This document shows positions 1-10,830 of a stretch of DNA of 64,000 bases, piece after piece. Position numbers and translations under genes: made by a program. The number at the start of each line of letters is the position of its first letter. Position 1 is the stretch's first letter. Where the stretch lies: contig JAFEUB010001801.1 of the NCBI GenBank assembly GCA_024529925.1, positions 186,001-250,000 on the forward strand, written 5' to 3'. This DNA comes from Ophthalmolycus amberensis. Taxonomy: Eukaryota > Chordata > Actinopteri > Perciformes > Zoarcidae. The notes beneath the pieces are model-generated. The model did not search any database and was not told where the DNA came from. It saw only the letters and a list, made by a program, of their open reading frames with translations.

Positions 1-519
1 GATTAATTTAACCAATATTTTCTTGTAATGTAATTTTGCCTGTTAGTAGGGAAAATGCTTGAAGATGGCTCTGTTTATGCAGTGTTATTAGGAGCTGATT
101 GAAACTTAATCCCTCTGAGAACACTAACTTCACAAAAGTATTGCTGTGGTGTTTGAGAGGGGTCATCATATTCGGTATGTTGTCAGATCATTTGCTTTTG
201 TTTGGCGCACTGAGCTGACAAGCGTTGTCTGTCCCAACTTGTTTCATTCTTGTGGTGAACAGCATCATTTCAAAGAATCCAGGGCAGCAGATGTTGCTGC
301 TGTTGTCTGTTTTCAGCATGACAAGACTGACATCTACTGGAGAGAGGCTGAAGTACCTCATCTGTGTGCAGTGGAGACACATCACACAGGAACAGGACAT
401 GTCCTATTTAAGCACAGCACAGCAGCGCATGAGGACACGGACAACTTTGTTTCAATTTAGACTATCTTAAAGGAGAATGAGAGCAAATGACGTATGTGTG
501 TCACTGTCATATACCTGAC
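1..519. other. Sequence left of ttc36, no recognised gene
   Basis: Open frames here are short and match no family I know. The stretch may be intergenic DNA or the 3' UTR of a convergent neighbour; nothing else is visible. Confidence 0.4.
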
Positions 520-579
520 AATAAATGTGCCTTGCAATTGCCGTCATTTATTTCACAGCAGCATTGTCAGTAGAATAAA
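520..579 (+). terminator. Possible plus-strand poly(A) signals of a gene left of the window
   Basis: Two AATAAA hexamers occur on the plus strand at 520-525 and 574-579, facing the ttc36 3' end. If a gene runs in from the left on the plus strand, its 3' UTR could end here, converging on ttc36. No coding exon of such a gene is recognisable in 1-520, so this rests on hexamers alone. Confidence 0.2.
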
Positions 580-609
580 AAGGACATTGTTAAAAGCTTA
601 AAATGTTCT

Positions 610-615
610 TTTATT
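610..615 (-). terminator. Candidate poly(A) signal of ttc36
   Basis: TTTATT on the plus strand reads AATAAA on the minus strand, about 42 nt beyond the ttc36 stop codon. It is the first canonical hexamer downstream and implies a very short 3' UTR. A second minus-strand match lies near 547-553. Cleavage site not observed. Confidence 0.5.
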
Positions 616-656
616 TACCACAGACTTTAAAACAGCAAAGGTGTATAAGCAACGAA

Positions 657-1233
657 CTACAGCTTCTCGGACACGTCCGGGTTTCGTAGCTTGTTGATCA
701 CTTCTGACAGCATTTTGTTGCACAGGGCTGCGTACGGATTCAGAGCCACGGCCTGCTGCCGAGCAAATTCACTTCCGAGTGCAGCCGCTTTCTCAAAATC
801 TGCCCTGGCGTCATCGCCCCGGCATGCCAGTCTATGTAGCAGGCCCCTCTGCACCAGCGCCTGGCACGCAGTTTGCCCGGCGCCGCCGCTCAGAGAGACG
901 GCTCGGTCCAGGTCCCCCAGGGCTCCTGAGAGGAGACAACAGCACTGTGAGGCACACGCAGAGTCCATTTTCAATTTGTAACGTCCTACAGGCTACTCAG
1001 CCTGGCCTTAAAGTCAGTGTAAAGTGATTTAGCTGAATCTGCTTTCAATTACTTTGTACTGTAGACTCTGCAGTCTATTTACAGTCATTCTAATATCATA
1101 CTAAATTGACCTTACATTCTGATGTTTTTCACTCACCCCATAAAATACAGCAGTCTCAAACTCATTAGTGCATTGAAAACATGTATAACACAGTGGTAAA
1201 CAATGACACTTTCAGATGAATACAGTACTATAG

Positions 1234-1272
<39 letters not shown>

Positions 1273-2166
1273 TGTGTTTTGTTGGGAATAGCAGACTACA
1301 ACTTTGGAAACAGACAGTGAAGGTAAAATGATGCTACAACATTGAGTGCATGGTGTGACTGAAGTGATGAATAATTTCAAGAAGTAAAAATGACAAGGGT
1401 TATAACATAAGCAGATATATCGCATAGCATTTGTCAACTGTGCAGCGGCAATGCTGTACATGATACTACACTGAATATATAAGGGAACACTTTTTCATTT
1501 CAGTGAGTGCATCAGATAGACAAAGCTCTGATATGATGTCACGCTGGCCTCAGACTCGACAGTCTGATATGTCGGCACACCGCGGTGTCTGCGGAGAGGG
1601 TTATTATTGAGTTAGTGGCATGTACCTGCTGTGTTCCCCTGCAGCCGCAGGGCCTGTGCCCGGTTGTTATAGGCGGAGGCTCGCTGAGGCAGGATCTGGA
1701 TTGCCTGGCTGAACAGTTGAAGTGCGGCTTGCAAATCCCCAGCCTCTGCTGCCGAGACACCCCGCATCTCCGACTCTTTCACTTGCCTCAGCAACTCTGT
1801 GTCAAAGCCACTGTCTGGCAGGGGGAGATAAACAGTTGGAAAAAAAACACTCAAACTCAATTGACAGGTACCGTGGTGAGGAAAACACAGAAATGTCACC
1901 CAGAACTCAACTTGGATTAAAATGTCGTGTTTTTTTGGGGGTTTTTTTCAGTCCAGGAATGGAACGAGTTCAAATGAATTCAATATGCTGGGAAAGGATA
2001 AACGTAAAAAAGCTGTGACATGATATGTGGAGACACATCAAGTCAGAGGCTCACGCTCACCGTCATCAATTAATTCCTCCTCTTGGTTCAGGCCAGGGAT
2101 GTCTCCAAAGGGGGTGGTGGGGTTGAATATAACCTGGAGTACAGCTCTGTCATGTGCAGAGGCCAT
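657..2166 (-). CDS. ttc36: ttc36, tetratricopeptide repeat protein 36 (3 coding exons, 187 aa)
   Basis: Three minus-strand segments join in frame: exon 1 2061-2166, exon 2 1626-1814, exon 3 657-925 (stop 657-659). Introns are GT-AG: donor GTGAGC and acceptor CCCCTGCCAG for intron 1 (246 bp), donor GTACAT and acceptor CTCCTCTCAG for intron 2 (700 bp). The 564 nt give 187 aa, against about 189 in human TTC36. The start is the ATG at 2166, because MASAHDRAVLQ...FNP.TPFGD aligns with the conserved family N-terminus. TPR signatures lie at about residues 45-80 (AAEAGDLQAAL..F..AI), 81-114 (ASAYNNRAQALRLQG...AL.DLDRAV) and 118-152 (QALVQRGLL...G....AR.DFEKAA). The C-terminus keeps the LNPYAALCN motif. 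The family (also HBP21) is a small cytosolic HSP70-interacting TPR protein, reported in liver and kidney and linked to tyrosine catabolism through the dioxygenase HPD; that function is family knowledge. No frameshift or lost splice site is visible, so the gene looks intact. Confidence 0.95.
1237..1269. repeat. (TA)n microsatellite in ttc36 intron 2
   Basis: Uninterrupted TA dinucleotide repeat of about 16 units, within intron 2 of ttc36. Likely length-polymorphic; no function implied. Confidence 0.9.
1454..1546. repeat. Dispersed repeat copy 1, inside ttc36 intron 2
   Basis: Starts CTGTACATGAT and ends ATGATGTCACGCTG. Nearly every base recurs at 8261-8314 plus 8478-8516, where 163 extra bases split it. 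Family unknown. It lies 80 bp from the exon 2 donor. Confidence 0.7.
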
Positions 2167-2177
2167 CTCTCTGTCGT
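2167..2177 (-). other. 5' UTR remnant and splice acceptor upstream of the ttc36 ATG
   Basis: Reading minus, a pyrimidine-rich CTCTCTTTACAG is followed by 11 nt and then the ATG. This looks like a real acceptor and suggests that coding exon 1 is preceded by a non-coding first exon. Inferred from splice consensus only. Confidence 0.5.
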
Positions 2178-3010
2178 CTGTAAAGAGAGCAAAGAAGCAA
2201 ATCGTTGCACCTAAACTACAGCTGGGTGGAAAATCATTCCTCCCCAAACTTCAGCCATTTCCACCAGCCAATCGGAGAAGGGGGCGGAAGCAGAGGTGGA
2301 CTTTGAGATTTGCCATCTGTACTTGGTTAAGTCAAAAATGCAGGCCAGGCCTGCACGCTGCAGAACTGCTGTTATGATGGCAATAGGGGAACATGCTCTC
2401 AGATATATTCTATCTGATGATTTCAGCTCGGTGCAAAGCGATGCTGCCCAAACTCCATGGGATTTGTAGTTATCAAATACTTTGTTTAAAAAAATTTTAA
2501 AAGATGCTCAGATATTCCTGTACTGTTACTTACCCAAATATGGACAGAAAAACCTAAAGAACCCGTTTCAGTTTATCAGATAGACCCAGAAAATCCCTGG
2601 CTGAGTTTGACCGGATGAAGGGATCAAGTGGTTGAAGCAAAGGAGTATCAGCACAGAGTACCAGGACCACGAAATACATGTTATTTCTGTTTTTGAAATG
2701 TTTGTCCAGCTAACAGCCCATTAGCACTGTAATGCTAATGAAGTGCTATTCCACCCATTTATAAAACTGCACCAGCAGTATTTTGGCCCTGCATCAAAGC
2801 TAACTTAAGGTGGCATTCAGAACGTGCCTGATATTTGGATTGTTTGTCTCTGTGTAGTCACTGTCACCAGCTGCCAAGACGATAACGTTAGTAGTAACAT
2901 CATCATCATCCACTGACATATGCTGGTAGACAGCAGCTTCTTTAGGGCAGACCAGTAATTACAGGCAAGCAGAGACAGGAGAGTATTTTCACTGTGACTA
3001 GTGGGCCGGC
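2178..3010 (-). other. Presumed 5'-UTR intron of ttc36
   Basis: Lies between the putative first exon donor and the acceptor before the ATG. It holds no convincing ORF. Near 2455-2475 an ACTACAAATCCCATGGAG-like stretch (minus sense) resembles ends of fish repeats, too short to classify. Confidence 0.35.
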
Positions 3011-3016
3011 ACTCAC

Positions 3017-3095
3017 CTTTACGCAGTACCAACGGCACTTTGTTATTTATTTTACTCTTTGGCGTACTGTTGTTGGTGTGCACCGGTGTTATATC
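3017..3095 (-). other. Possible non-coding first exon of ttc36
   Basis: On the minus strand CGTAAAG is followed by the strong donor GTGAGT (plus 3011-3016), the best match upstream of the acceptor at 2178-2180. The pair would remove an intron of about 830 bp. The 5' limit is a guess set by the promoter-like motifs beyond it. Confidence 0.35.
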
Positions 3096-3215
3096 GAAGC
3101 CTGTGCCCCCGTCAAACAGTCGCTCATAGTGTCAGACTAGTCTGATGACGTAACAGACTGCTGCAGGGATGATGTATTTTTGCCGGTCAACCCCGGAAGT
3201 TAGCGCTGACTTACA
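3096..3215 (-). promoter_or_regulatory. Putative ttc36 promoter with CRE-like and ETS-like sites
   Basis: Just upstream of the putative first exon lie the palindrome TCAGACTAGTCTGA (3132-3145), an abutting CRE/ATF-like TGACGTAA (3146-3153), another CAGAC (3154-3158) and an ETS core CCGGAAGT (3193-3200). Such motifs cluster in short vertebrate promoters. No TATA box is clear. No expression data. Confidence 0.35.
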
Positions 3216-3229
3216 AACTGATGCATCAC

Positions 3230-3448
3230 ACAACTGTATTTATACTTTATAATATAATACTGAAGCACTCACAGGGATCATTATGCTGCATTGTATACTT
3301 TTTTCGATTGATACTTTGCTGATACACTACCACACTTACTTATGTAGCATTTTCAATGTAGTACTTGTACTTGTAATGGGGTGTTTTACATTGTGGCTTT
3401 GCTATTTTTACCCAAGTAAAAGATCTAAATACTTCCTCCAACACTGTG
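3230..3448. repeat. Teleost high-copy dispersed repeat (short DNA-transposon type)
   Basis: The right end, with ACCCAAGTAAAAGATCTAAA and CTTCCTCCAACACTG, closely resembles a very abundant percomorph repeat ending in AAGTAAAAGATCTGAATAC and TTCTTCCACCACTG. The left limit is approximate. Recognised from memory, not searched. Confidence 0.6.
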
Positions 3449-6079
3449 TCAGACAGATACAAATGAGAGAAAACTCTTCAGGCCCGCAGGAACAGGGCCT
3501 GCAGCAGTTAGCTGCAGACAGTGTGGAGGGGATCTACAGTGAATTATGGTTTTAGCCTGATGATCAGCAGCAGGATTCCAACATTGTTTCACATCCCAAA
3601 CAATGTGGGACCATTACCGAGCAAGTCCAGGAAGCAGCTATTCATCGCAGCCTTTCAGAGTAAGGCTGACAGATATGTGGGACACCGGTCTTGGAGGAAG
3701 CCTATGCTGTCTGCTGCTGCACTGCCGCCTCCGGAACAATCAAACTGTACCAAGAGAATAGCTCATGTACTCACCACCGCCAGGTTTGATACATTGCTGG
3801 CATCAGAATATGCGTTTTATAACCGGATCCTGTTGTAGGAGACATCCAGACCAAAATATCATCGCTCAAATCCTGCCTTCTGCTGTCACTGCTAACCTGG
3901 ACGTAGATGCACTTTGATAACTTGATACAAAAGCAGCTCCTGAAGGTAAGACACGACGTTATATTCCATGAACTGCTTGCAGTATGATCCATGTTTATGA
4001 TTGGATGTTGGGGGTTTTCTTGTTTTCGAGATAGAGTAGGCAGTGGTCGGCTGCTTATCCTCTTCTGCATAAGATTGTCCATCTGCAGCCATTTTGCATT
4101 TAGGCCTTGCATGGGCCTATGATGTCACCATATCATATCCTTCAGTATGTGACGGTGTCTGTATGTACAGTGGAATTAGAATTAATAAGCAGCTATTTAG
4201 GCCTTGTGCAAATCATGATACTTTACGACTGTAAAACAGTGCATCTTCTGGAGATATGATTGTATTCTTGATGATACACAGCAAATAAATCGGACAAAAG
4301 TATTGAATAGTGCAAAAACACAGTTGAACATTTTCTCCCTGTGAAATACCTAGATAGCTCTATCTCTTCTGGTTCAAATATTCAAATAAATCAGTCCCTC
4401 GTTGGAACAGCTCACATCTCACACTGTGACGAAGGATCTCAAATAGGCACTGCTTTCATTGAAGAAGTCACGAGCCAAAACCGCTGCTCCTGATGTCAGC
4501 TATAGTATTTTGAAAGTAATCTCTGGCGCACAGAACAGAATTTTGACAGTACAAACAGTTAATCTATGGTACAGAAAAACTGTGACTTGTATGATTTGCA
4601 AAAATTTGAAATCATGTCTAGACTCATAAAGACACAGTATTTGACACTTTTTTTTGGCACTCGTTGGTCCACCATCTTGCTTTGGATTAAAACCAGGCAT
4701 TGTATTTAGAATCAAATTAAGATTTGCAATCATAATCTGGCGAAGGGCTCCACAAATTGAATAGATATTCTGAAAATGAAAAGAGCGAGAGGAGAGGAAA
4801 AGCTTCACAGAATCAGGAGTAAATCAGTGCATACAGCAGATACGTTAAGTCAGACAACACATCTGCTATTTAGGGATCTCCACAGCAACAAGACACGGGT
4901 ATGGAGGCAGAAAATAACTCTTTCTAAGAGAGGTGTTGTTGCATGTAACAAATGGCAGATAACAGCACCCAAAGGGGGGAAACCGATAGCAGCCAAAGTA
5001 AGTGAAAGTGACGACAGGTGACGCTGATCAAAACGGCACTGACTGAACATGGAAACACTGCGGCTTGTCATAGTTCTCATTGGCTGAGAAAGTTACCGCA
5101 AGTATCTCCGGCAAACGTTTGTGGAAGTGAGTCGCAGAGATGAAAATGGTTCCAGCTCAAAGCCTTTTTCAGTTGTTGCCAATTACCGTCAGCAGTGATC
5201 TGGAACAAGAGAGAGCTCATGGAGGTATGGGCTTTTGGGACCTTTTAAAAAGGACGGGGCAGAGCTGATGTTGAAGTGGAGCTGCTGCAACATAAAGTTT
5301 CTTTAGAAATGGTCCTTGGCTGTCAAAGATCTGGATTTTTGGGGTAGTTTGTACTCCTGTAAAAAGTATTTGTTTTTTTTTGCTGAACAATACATAAAGA
5401 AAGCGGCAGAAATCCAGAAAACATACGTTTTAAAGAAAAGTTTCAGGCATGTAGGGTGACTAGTAACAAGTAAAGTGCATTATTCATTATGCATACATAC
5501 ATACACTCTTTGTAATGCCCAGTAGATATGTGACTGACTCATGGTGTGTTTTTTGTATAATGACCCAGCTACCATTGTGAGTCTCTAATTCTTCTTTTTC
5601 TGATGGAAAATGAGAAATGTGGCCCGATGCTAACGTTACCAAGTGATGGAGTGGGTAATAAATAGATGTGATGGCATATGTTGACAATAGTATTTATTCA
5701 CACTAAGGCTTGAGTATAAGGGAAATGCTTTTGATGTGGAGTTTATTGTTCATCTTCCATAATTATCGTCGAGGTAAGACAGCAGTCTGTCTGAAGTAAC
5801 AGATCTTTCCTTCACAAGCTGTCAGAGACTGGAAATGTCACAATGCATCAAATCGACATTGCATAAATTACAATATATTGTCATAATATATACACATTAT
5901 TAACCAGCTCTCTTGCAGACTTGCTATGGCTTAAGCTAGCTCTATGGTGGTTTATGCAGCTTCAGTGTCAGACAGAGGACCTTGATGAGGGGATTCATAT
6001 ATTGCCCAACATAATGCGACGGGAATGTCAAACTAAGTAATGAAGTAATAAGGAAGTGAACATTCAGTGTGATTATCAG
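3449..6079. other. Intergenic DNA, no gene recognised
   Basis: Short open frames only, none with a known domain or coding character. Mostly single-copy-looking AT-rich sequence with short T runs. No RNA gene seen. Confidence 0.5.
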
Positions 6080-6262
6080 GCAAGTTGTCAATTAACTTAT
6101 AGTAATTTCTTTTGATTGATCAGTTATTTATTTACAGAAAAATAAGATGTGAAAATAAAAATGACTCCCTAAAGTTCCCAGAGTTGAGGTGACGTCCTCA
6201 AATTACCTTATAAAACTCAAATATTTTCCATTTACAATTAGATAAAAGCTGAGATCCACATA
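6080..6262. repeat. Degenerate copy of a common fish MITE-like repeat
   Basis: Contains a string of the type TTCCCAGAGTTGAGGTGACG then TCCTCAAATTACC, followed by an AAACTCAAATATT motif. These are hallmarks of an abundant fish repeat whose termini read like GCTGCAACTAAYGATTA. Ends are not clear in this old copy. Confidence 0.5.
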
Positions 6263-6897
6263 GTATGTTCCAAAAATTCCCAAGTTGTGAAAAATACCGA
6301 TGCTTGGTCAGTGGCCCTCGCTTCAAACTATGGCGCTCGAGGTTCCCCTCTGGCGTCAGCTTTGGTCGTATAAGGGACAGCGTGTCAGTTTCCTCTGGTT
6401 ACGTGCATTGTGTCTCTTCCAAATATACTTCCAATCTAAATTCACTGGGCTTCCAGGTTGGTTAGGTTTAGCCAACACAATGAATTGGTTAGGTTTCGGA
6501 AAAAGATCCTGGTTTGGGTTAAAATACGTATGTTACGTAAAATAAGTAGGCCTATGTTTGCTATGTAACTTAGTTACTTCCGTATGATGAGGTAACATGG
6601 GTACAGCAGGGAATGTGAATGTGACACTTTGGAGACTCATCTATGCAAGAATATTATAAGCCTTAATGACACCTGCTTGACTAATGCTGCTGGTCTCAAG
6701 AATCTAATTTAAACTTCTACTGCTGCAATTGTACATTCTGCGGCAATACCACGACTTAATTTAGCCGTGAGAGAAAAGTCTGATCTGGACAAATTACCGC
6801 AAAGTTTTAAAGAGGCAATTAAAAACCCTAGACGGTATAGTTATTTGCCTGGATGATAAAAATCCAAGAGGATTATAAAAGAGCTTCTCGATTGCTG

Positions 6898-6930
<33 letters not shown>

Positions 6931-8260
6931 TCTCCTTTTACCACTCGAGAGAGAGAGCTCTTGCTGATTTTGTTTCTGCTGGGTCTACCGGCTTCCCATT
7001 CACCAAGTCAGCACAGACAGTTTGATCCTGCAGGACTCCCATTTTCTACAGGCTAATACGAGTTAAAGAGTGAGGGCTAGGCTATCGTGTTCACGGTCAC
7101 TCCGTAAGCAGCAGATTTTCTGAAGAAGCACAGTGTGTCCCCCACGGCCTCGGGCAATAGCGCAAAGGTGCAGAAGCAATTGTGTGAGGATTATCAGTCT
7201 CCCATTACTGCAAATGTCACTGCATCAGCACCGCTCAACATGATTATGTCAATGGGGAAACACATTGGAGGTGTTTACGGACTCCGAGAAAAGCCAAGAG
7301 CCGGGAGAGAACGGAGTTGCTTTTGCCGCGGGGCCAAGAGGGAAATTAACAGATAATCAAAAAACACTGACCCTCAGTGGGAGCGCTGCTGTAAAACCTA
7401 ATACCAACACATAGCAATGAACACATCCTTTGGATTTCCTCCGAGCAATTACAAAGACAACAGATAGATTAAATCTGACTGCAACAGCAGAGTATAAATA
7501 ATGGAACAACAGTTACTGAAGTGCTAATAGTGAATGAGACGACTTTATTGCTCATTAGCTGTTTAGCAGACGCAATGGGCATTTCTTTAGGGGCTACATT
7601 CGCCTGATGGACTTTCATGGTCTTAGGCAGTTGCCGCTCCATATTTTCCTTTTCTTCTCCTCTTTCCCGGCTCGCCCTTCGCTTCATGACACCTGGTAAA
7701 GAAATGGACTTGGGTATCATAATAACCCAGAGAGGCTTTAGCTTTGCTCCACTTCTGTCTGTGAATCTGACATCAAAGCTTGTGCTCCTAATCCCTCTGC
7801 CCTATTGAGGTAAACAGGGGCCCCGTGTGTCGATACCTGGCCCGCTATGATGACGAAGGGCAATCGCGTGCTGTGCGGGGGCACTCTGAGCTGGATTAAA
7901 ACAAAGTAATCCGCTCTGCGGAGGGACGGGGAATAACCACAGGAGGTGCCAGAGGTTAAGCAAATAAACAATGTGCTCCTTTTTTTATGTGGAAATCTTT
8001 AGCACCCTCTGTGCTGCAGCACAATAGCTACATACTGCCTCCTGTCTCTCGTTGCCGTAGACATGCGGGGGGAATGTTAGCCGTTCATTCGTATGGCTTC
8101 ATGTACGGCTTATAATGGTTGGCTGCAGTTCCAGGCCGTAACATTTTTGTTCAGATTGTACAAAACACTGAGTAGCAATATGAAAGCAATGGCTTGTCCA
8201 GGGGAGATGGTTTATTGTGTGCTGTAACAGGCCTACTTCCTGCTTTGTTTGCCCCAAAAC
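6263..8260. other. Intergenic DNA with a GA microsatellite
   Basis: No coding exon recognised. A (GA)n tract spans 6898-6922 and a second short GA run lies near 6946-6957. The stretch 7,100-7,950 is less AT-rich and lacks obvious repeats, so it could include conserved non-coding DNA; one genome cannot show that. Confidence 0.45.
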
Positions 8261-8516
8261 CTGTACATGATAATACACTGAATCTATAAGGGAACACCTT
8301 TTCATTTCAGTGAGGCACACAAAGAATTGGTAAACCTTTAGAGGATCCAGATATGACTAAATCAAAATACCCTGTAATGCTGTGCATGCAGCGAACACAA
8401 CGCCGTGACTGACAGCACGTAAGAGGAACTTAACACAGGGCAAGCTCAGAGCCACTGCAGTAGCACTGCTGACGAAGTGCATCAGACAGACAAAGCTCTG
8501 ATATGATGTCACGCTG
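8261..8516. repeat. Dispersed repeat copy 2, split by 163 bp
   Basis: 8261-8314 and 8478-8516 together reproduce 1454-1546 with few changes. The 163 bp between (8315-8477) have no counterpart in copy 1. Either an insertion here or a deletion in copy 1. Confidence 0.7.
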
Positions 8517-9419
8517 TACTCATTTTCTGCATTTTATGACAGTTTGTGATTTGCTAACGAGTTTTATGGCACCCCCGGTGAAGGAATGTAGGGATGCATT
8601 GTTTGGTTTATGGTGCAGCCAGGCTGAATGCGGCGAGGCTGTCGGGCGCACACTGATGTCTATTGGGGGAGACGTTGTCACATGTGGTGGGATCAGGCAT
8701 CATAAATCTCATGAAGTGCAGTTTACTACTAGTTTGTATTGTTTTGGGGGTCCAAGCACTGCTTATGAATGTAGCTTTAATACAGATGCCCGATCTGGTA
8801 TCTGTGGCAACGTGATCTACAATATGTGATATAATCCTCCTCAGGCTGAATTGCATGAAATGTGGCACACAAGCAACGTGTTTGATTGTCTGCCAGCCTT
8901 TACATGGTTATGTAGGTCACACTCACTTTCAACCAGTCTGTCACAAATTCCACCTCCCCTTAGCTTTTATTTTGATCTGTCTCTGCTTCATCACAAACTC
9001 TTCTGTCGTTTCAGGTCTTGCCACTTTCTCAGGCCATGCAATCCACTCATTCCCCTCACCTGGCCCGCCCATCTCCTCACCTGTGGCTCGTTCTCTAATT
9101 AGTCCCTCCGAATTCATAGCTGTCCACTCTCTCTTGGTTCCTGCCAGATTGTCTTGTGTCTCCCTGCCAAGTGCTTCAATGTTTACTGCTTTTCCCACCA
9201 AAATTGGTGTGTTTTTCAGTGCTTTAAAAAACCTGCTAAAAATAGGTGTTAGACTCCTTTCCCATTGCCAGGAGACAAGTATGCCTTTGTTATTTTCTTC
9301 TGGTGTGTCATGTTCAGCATCACGAATATGCAGGAAAACAGAGAAAATGTTACAGTGGTTACTTCTTTTTTTATAGCTGTTACTAATCCAGTTTATGTTT
9401 CAGACTCTCAAACCAGAGT
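8517..9419. other. Intergenic DNA, longest open frame of the window inside
   Basis: A 173-codon plus-strand open frame (8855-9376) and an 86-codon minus frame (8941-9201) overlap here. Neither has a recognisable domain, signal peptide or splice context. Probably chance or an unknown repeat. Confidence 0.4.
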
Positions 9420-10145
9420 TGGCGATCGTTAGAACAGTGGAAAGACTAATAAAGACGGTTTTGAATGGTTTTATTTGGTTTCCTTCGAGTTTTATGACAA
9501 TCGGCGGAATAAAATGACTGTTTTTGTCAACAAAGTCTGGTATGTGGCATATGACGGCAGGTTCTTTTGACTCTTTTCACATGGAAAGGGTTTATATTGA
9601 CCAAACCAAAGTTGTTAATTGTTGGAACAGGGGAAAGATGGTTTTGATGAGTATGATTTTATTTCTGTCGAGTTTGTTTGTTGGTATGTTGGTAACGATC
9701 AGGAAGGAAAAATTACTTCTGTCTGACTTGGGTCAGGTGGCTTGAAGTGGATCATATTAACAATCTGTTTTGTATAATTATAATAATTGTCCAAATCCCC
9801 GTTGATTTTATTTATTATATATTCACTTCAACTCGCGTCACGTAACGTCTCCTGCCCCCTTTTTGGATTTATTGGACTGAGTGACTGACCTTCCAGTTCT
9901 GACATTTGCCCAAAACAGAATTTTCCTTGCAACTCCGACCGTCTTATTGTCGTGCTTTTGAGTTAAAGTCGGCCAGCACCAGCGAACACTACACAATCAA
10001 GACCAATTCAGTATCTGCCGAAAAAAATGGTTCTGCACACTGAAATTGAATAACGTTTTGACAATGTGTAGAACAAGACATAAAACTAATATCAAACCAA
10101 AATGATTTGTGTCTGAAGCGCCGCTCTGCCCCTCTGAATTTGACA
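9420..10145. repeat. Probable long dispersed repeat with internal duplication
   Basis: A segment near 9428-9510 is echoed, diverged, at 9620-9690: both have a GGAACAGKGGAAAGA-type start, a GGTTTTGA block, TTTTATTT and a CGAGTTT block. The following sequence to about 10,145 resembles a fish repeat I remember only vaguely. Boundaries and family unverified. Confidence 0.35.
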
Positions 10146-10585
10146 ACAAAAAATTGAATTGGCCTCAGCATGAACACTTACAAACACTCAGTCACTCACT
10201 CTCTCTTCCAACCAACCAGGCATGATTAAAAGCATGTATCAACTGAGGCACTGAGGAGAAACAAATCAAACCGAATAGCAATTTGGGATATCTGGACATG
10301 CAACTGTAATGTTTTCCCAATGTAATGTGCTGGAGCATAGACGGAACTGTCATAACGAGCCATGGATGATTTATGGTTCACTTGGGTAGAAACAGGAGGA
10401 TTTAAGCAGAGCGGGCTGCTCTTTGAGGTGTTTGTGCCACCTCTCACCTGCTGATAGAAAACAACTTGAGAACAAAACTAAAACTAGTGAACTGTGCCAA
10501 TCTATAGATTTCCCCTGGCTGATGTACGTTTCAGGGCCAGCAGGGAATGTGATTGTGGGTTCAGAAGGATAGTGTATGTTTGTGA

Positions 10586-10614
10586 TTGTGTGTGTGTGTG
10601 TGGGGGGGGGGGGG
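10586..10614. repeat. (TG)n followed by a G homopolymer
   Basis: Short TG run passing directly into 13 or so G residues; simple repeat prone to sequencing error. Confidence 0.85.
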
Positions 10615-10754
10615 TCTTGTAACACTGCAGCTGTGTTGTTACATACAATCAATCTAGTGTTACTACATTAAAGGTGCAATCTATAATCTGAATGTAAAAG
10701 GGCCTCCACCACAGTATTTACTTTTACAGCGTGTATGTGTTGGTTTGGTTATGG

Positions 10755-10830
10755 TGCAGGATTGTGGGGGCTTGAACCTATCCCAGCGTGCACTGGTAGG
10801 ATACACCCTCTGCAGCTCGGTACACGTAAA
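10755..10830. repeat. Fragment of a common fish repeat
   Basis: The phrase GGGGCTTGAACCTATCCCAG then CGTGCACTGG and GGATACACCCT matches a widespread fish repeat core reading GGAGCCTATCCCAGC...GGGTACACCCTGGAC. Only the core is present. Confidence 0.5.

Noticed and set aside
2817..3083. 88-codon minus-strand frame as N-terminal ttc36 coding sequence
   Set aside because: It does not match the family, which starts just before the A.DRAVLQ motif; a non-coding exon is more likely.
8315..8477. Retained intron, with copy 1 a spliced retrocopy
   Set aside because: The 163-bp segment lacks GT-AG ends at the observed junction on either strand.
8855..9376. 173-codon open frame as a gene
   Set aside because: No domain, no homology recognised, low-complexity hydrophobic content and no splice or promoter context.
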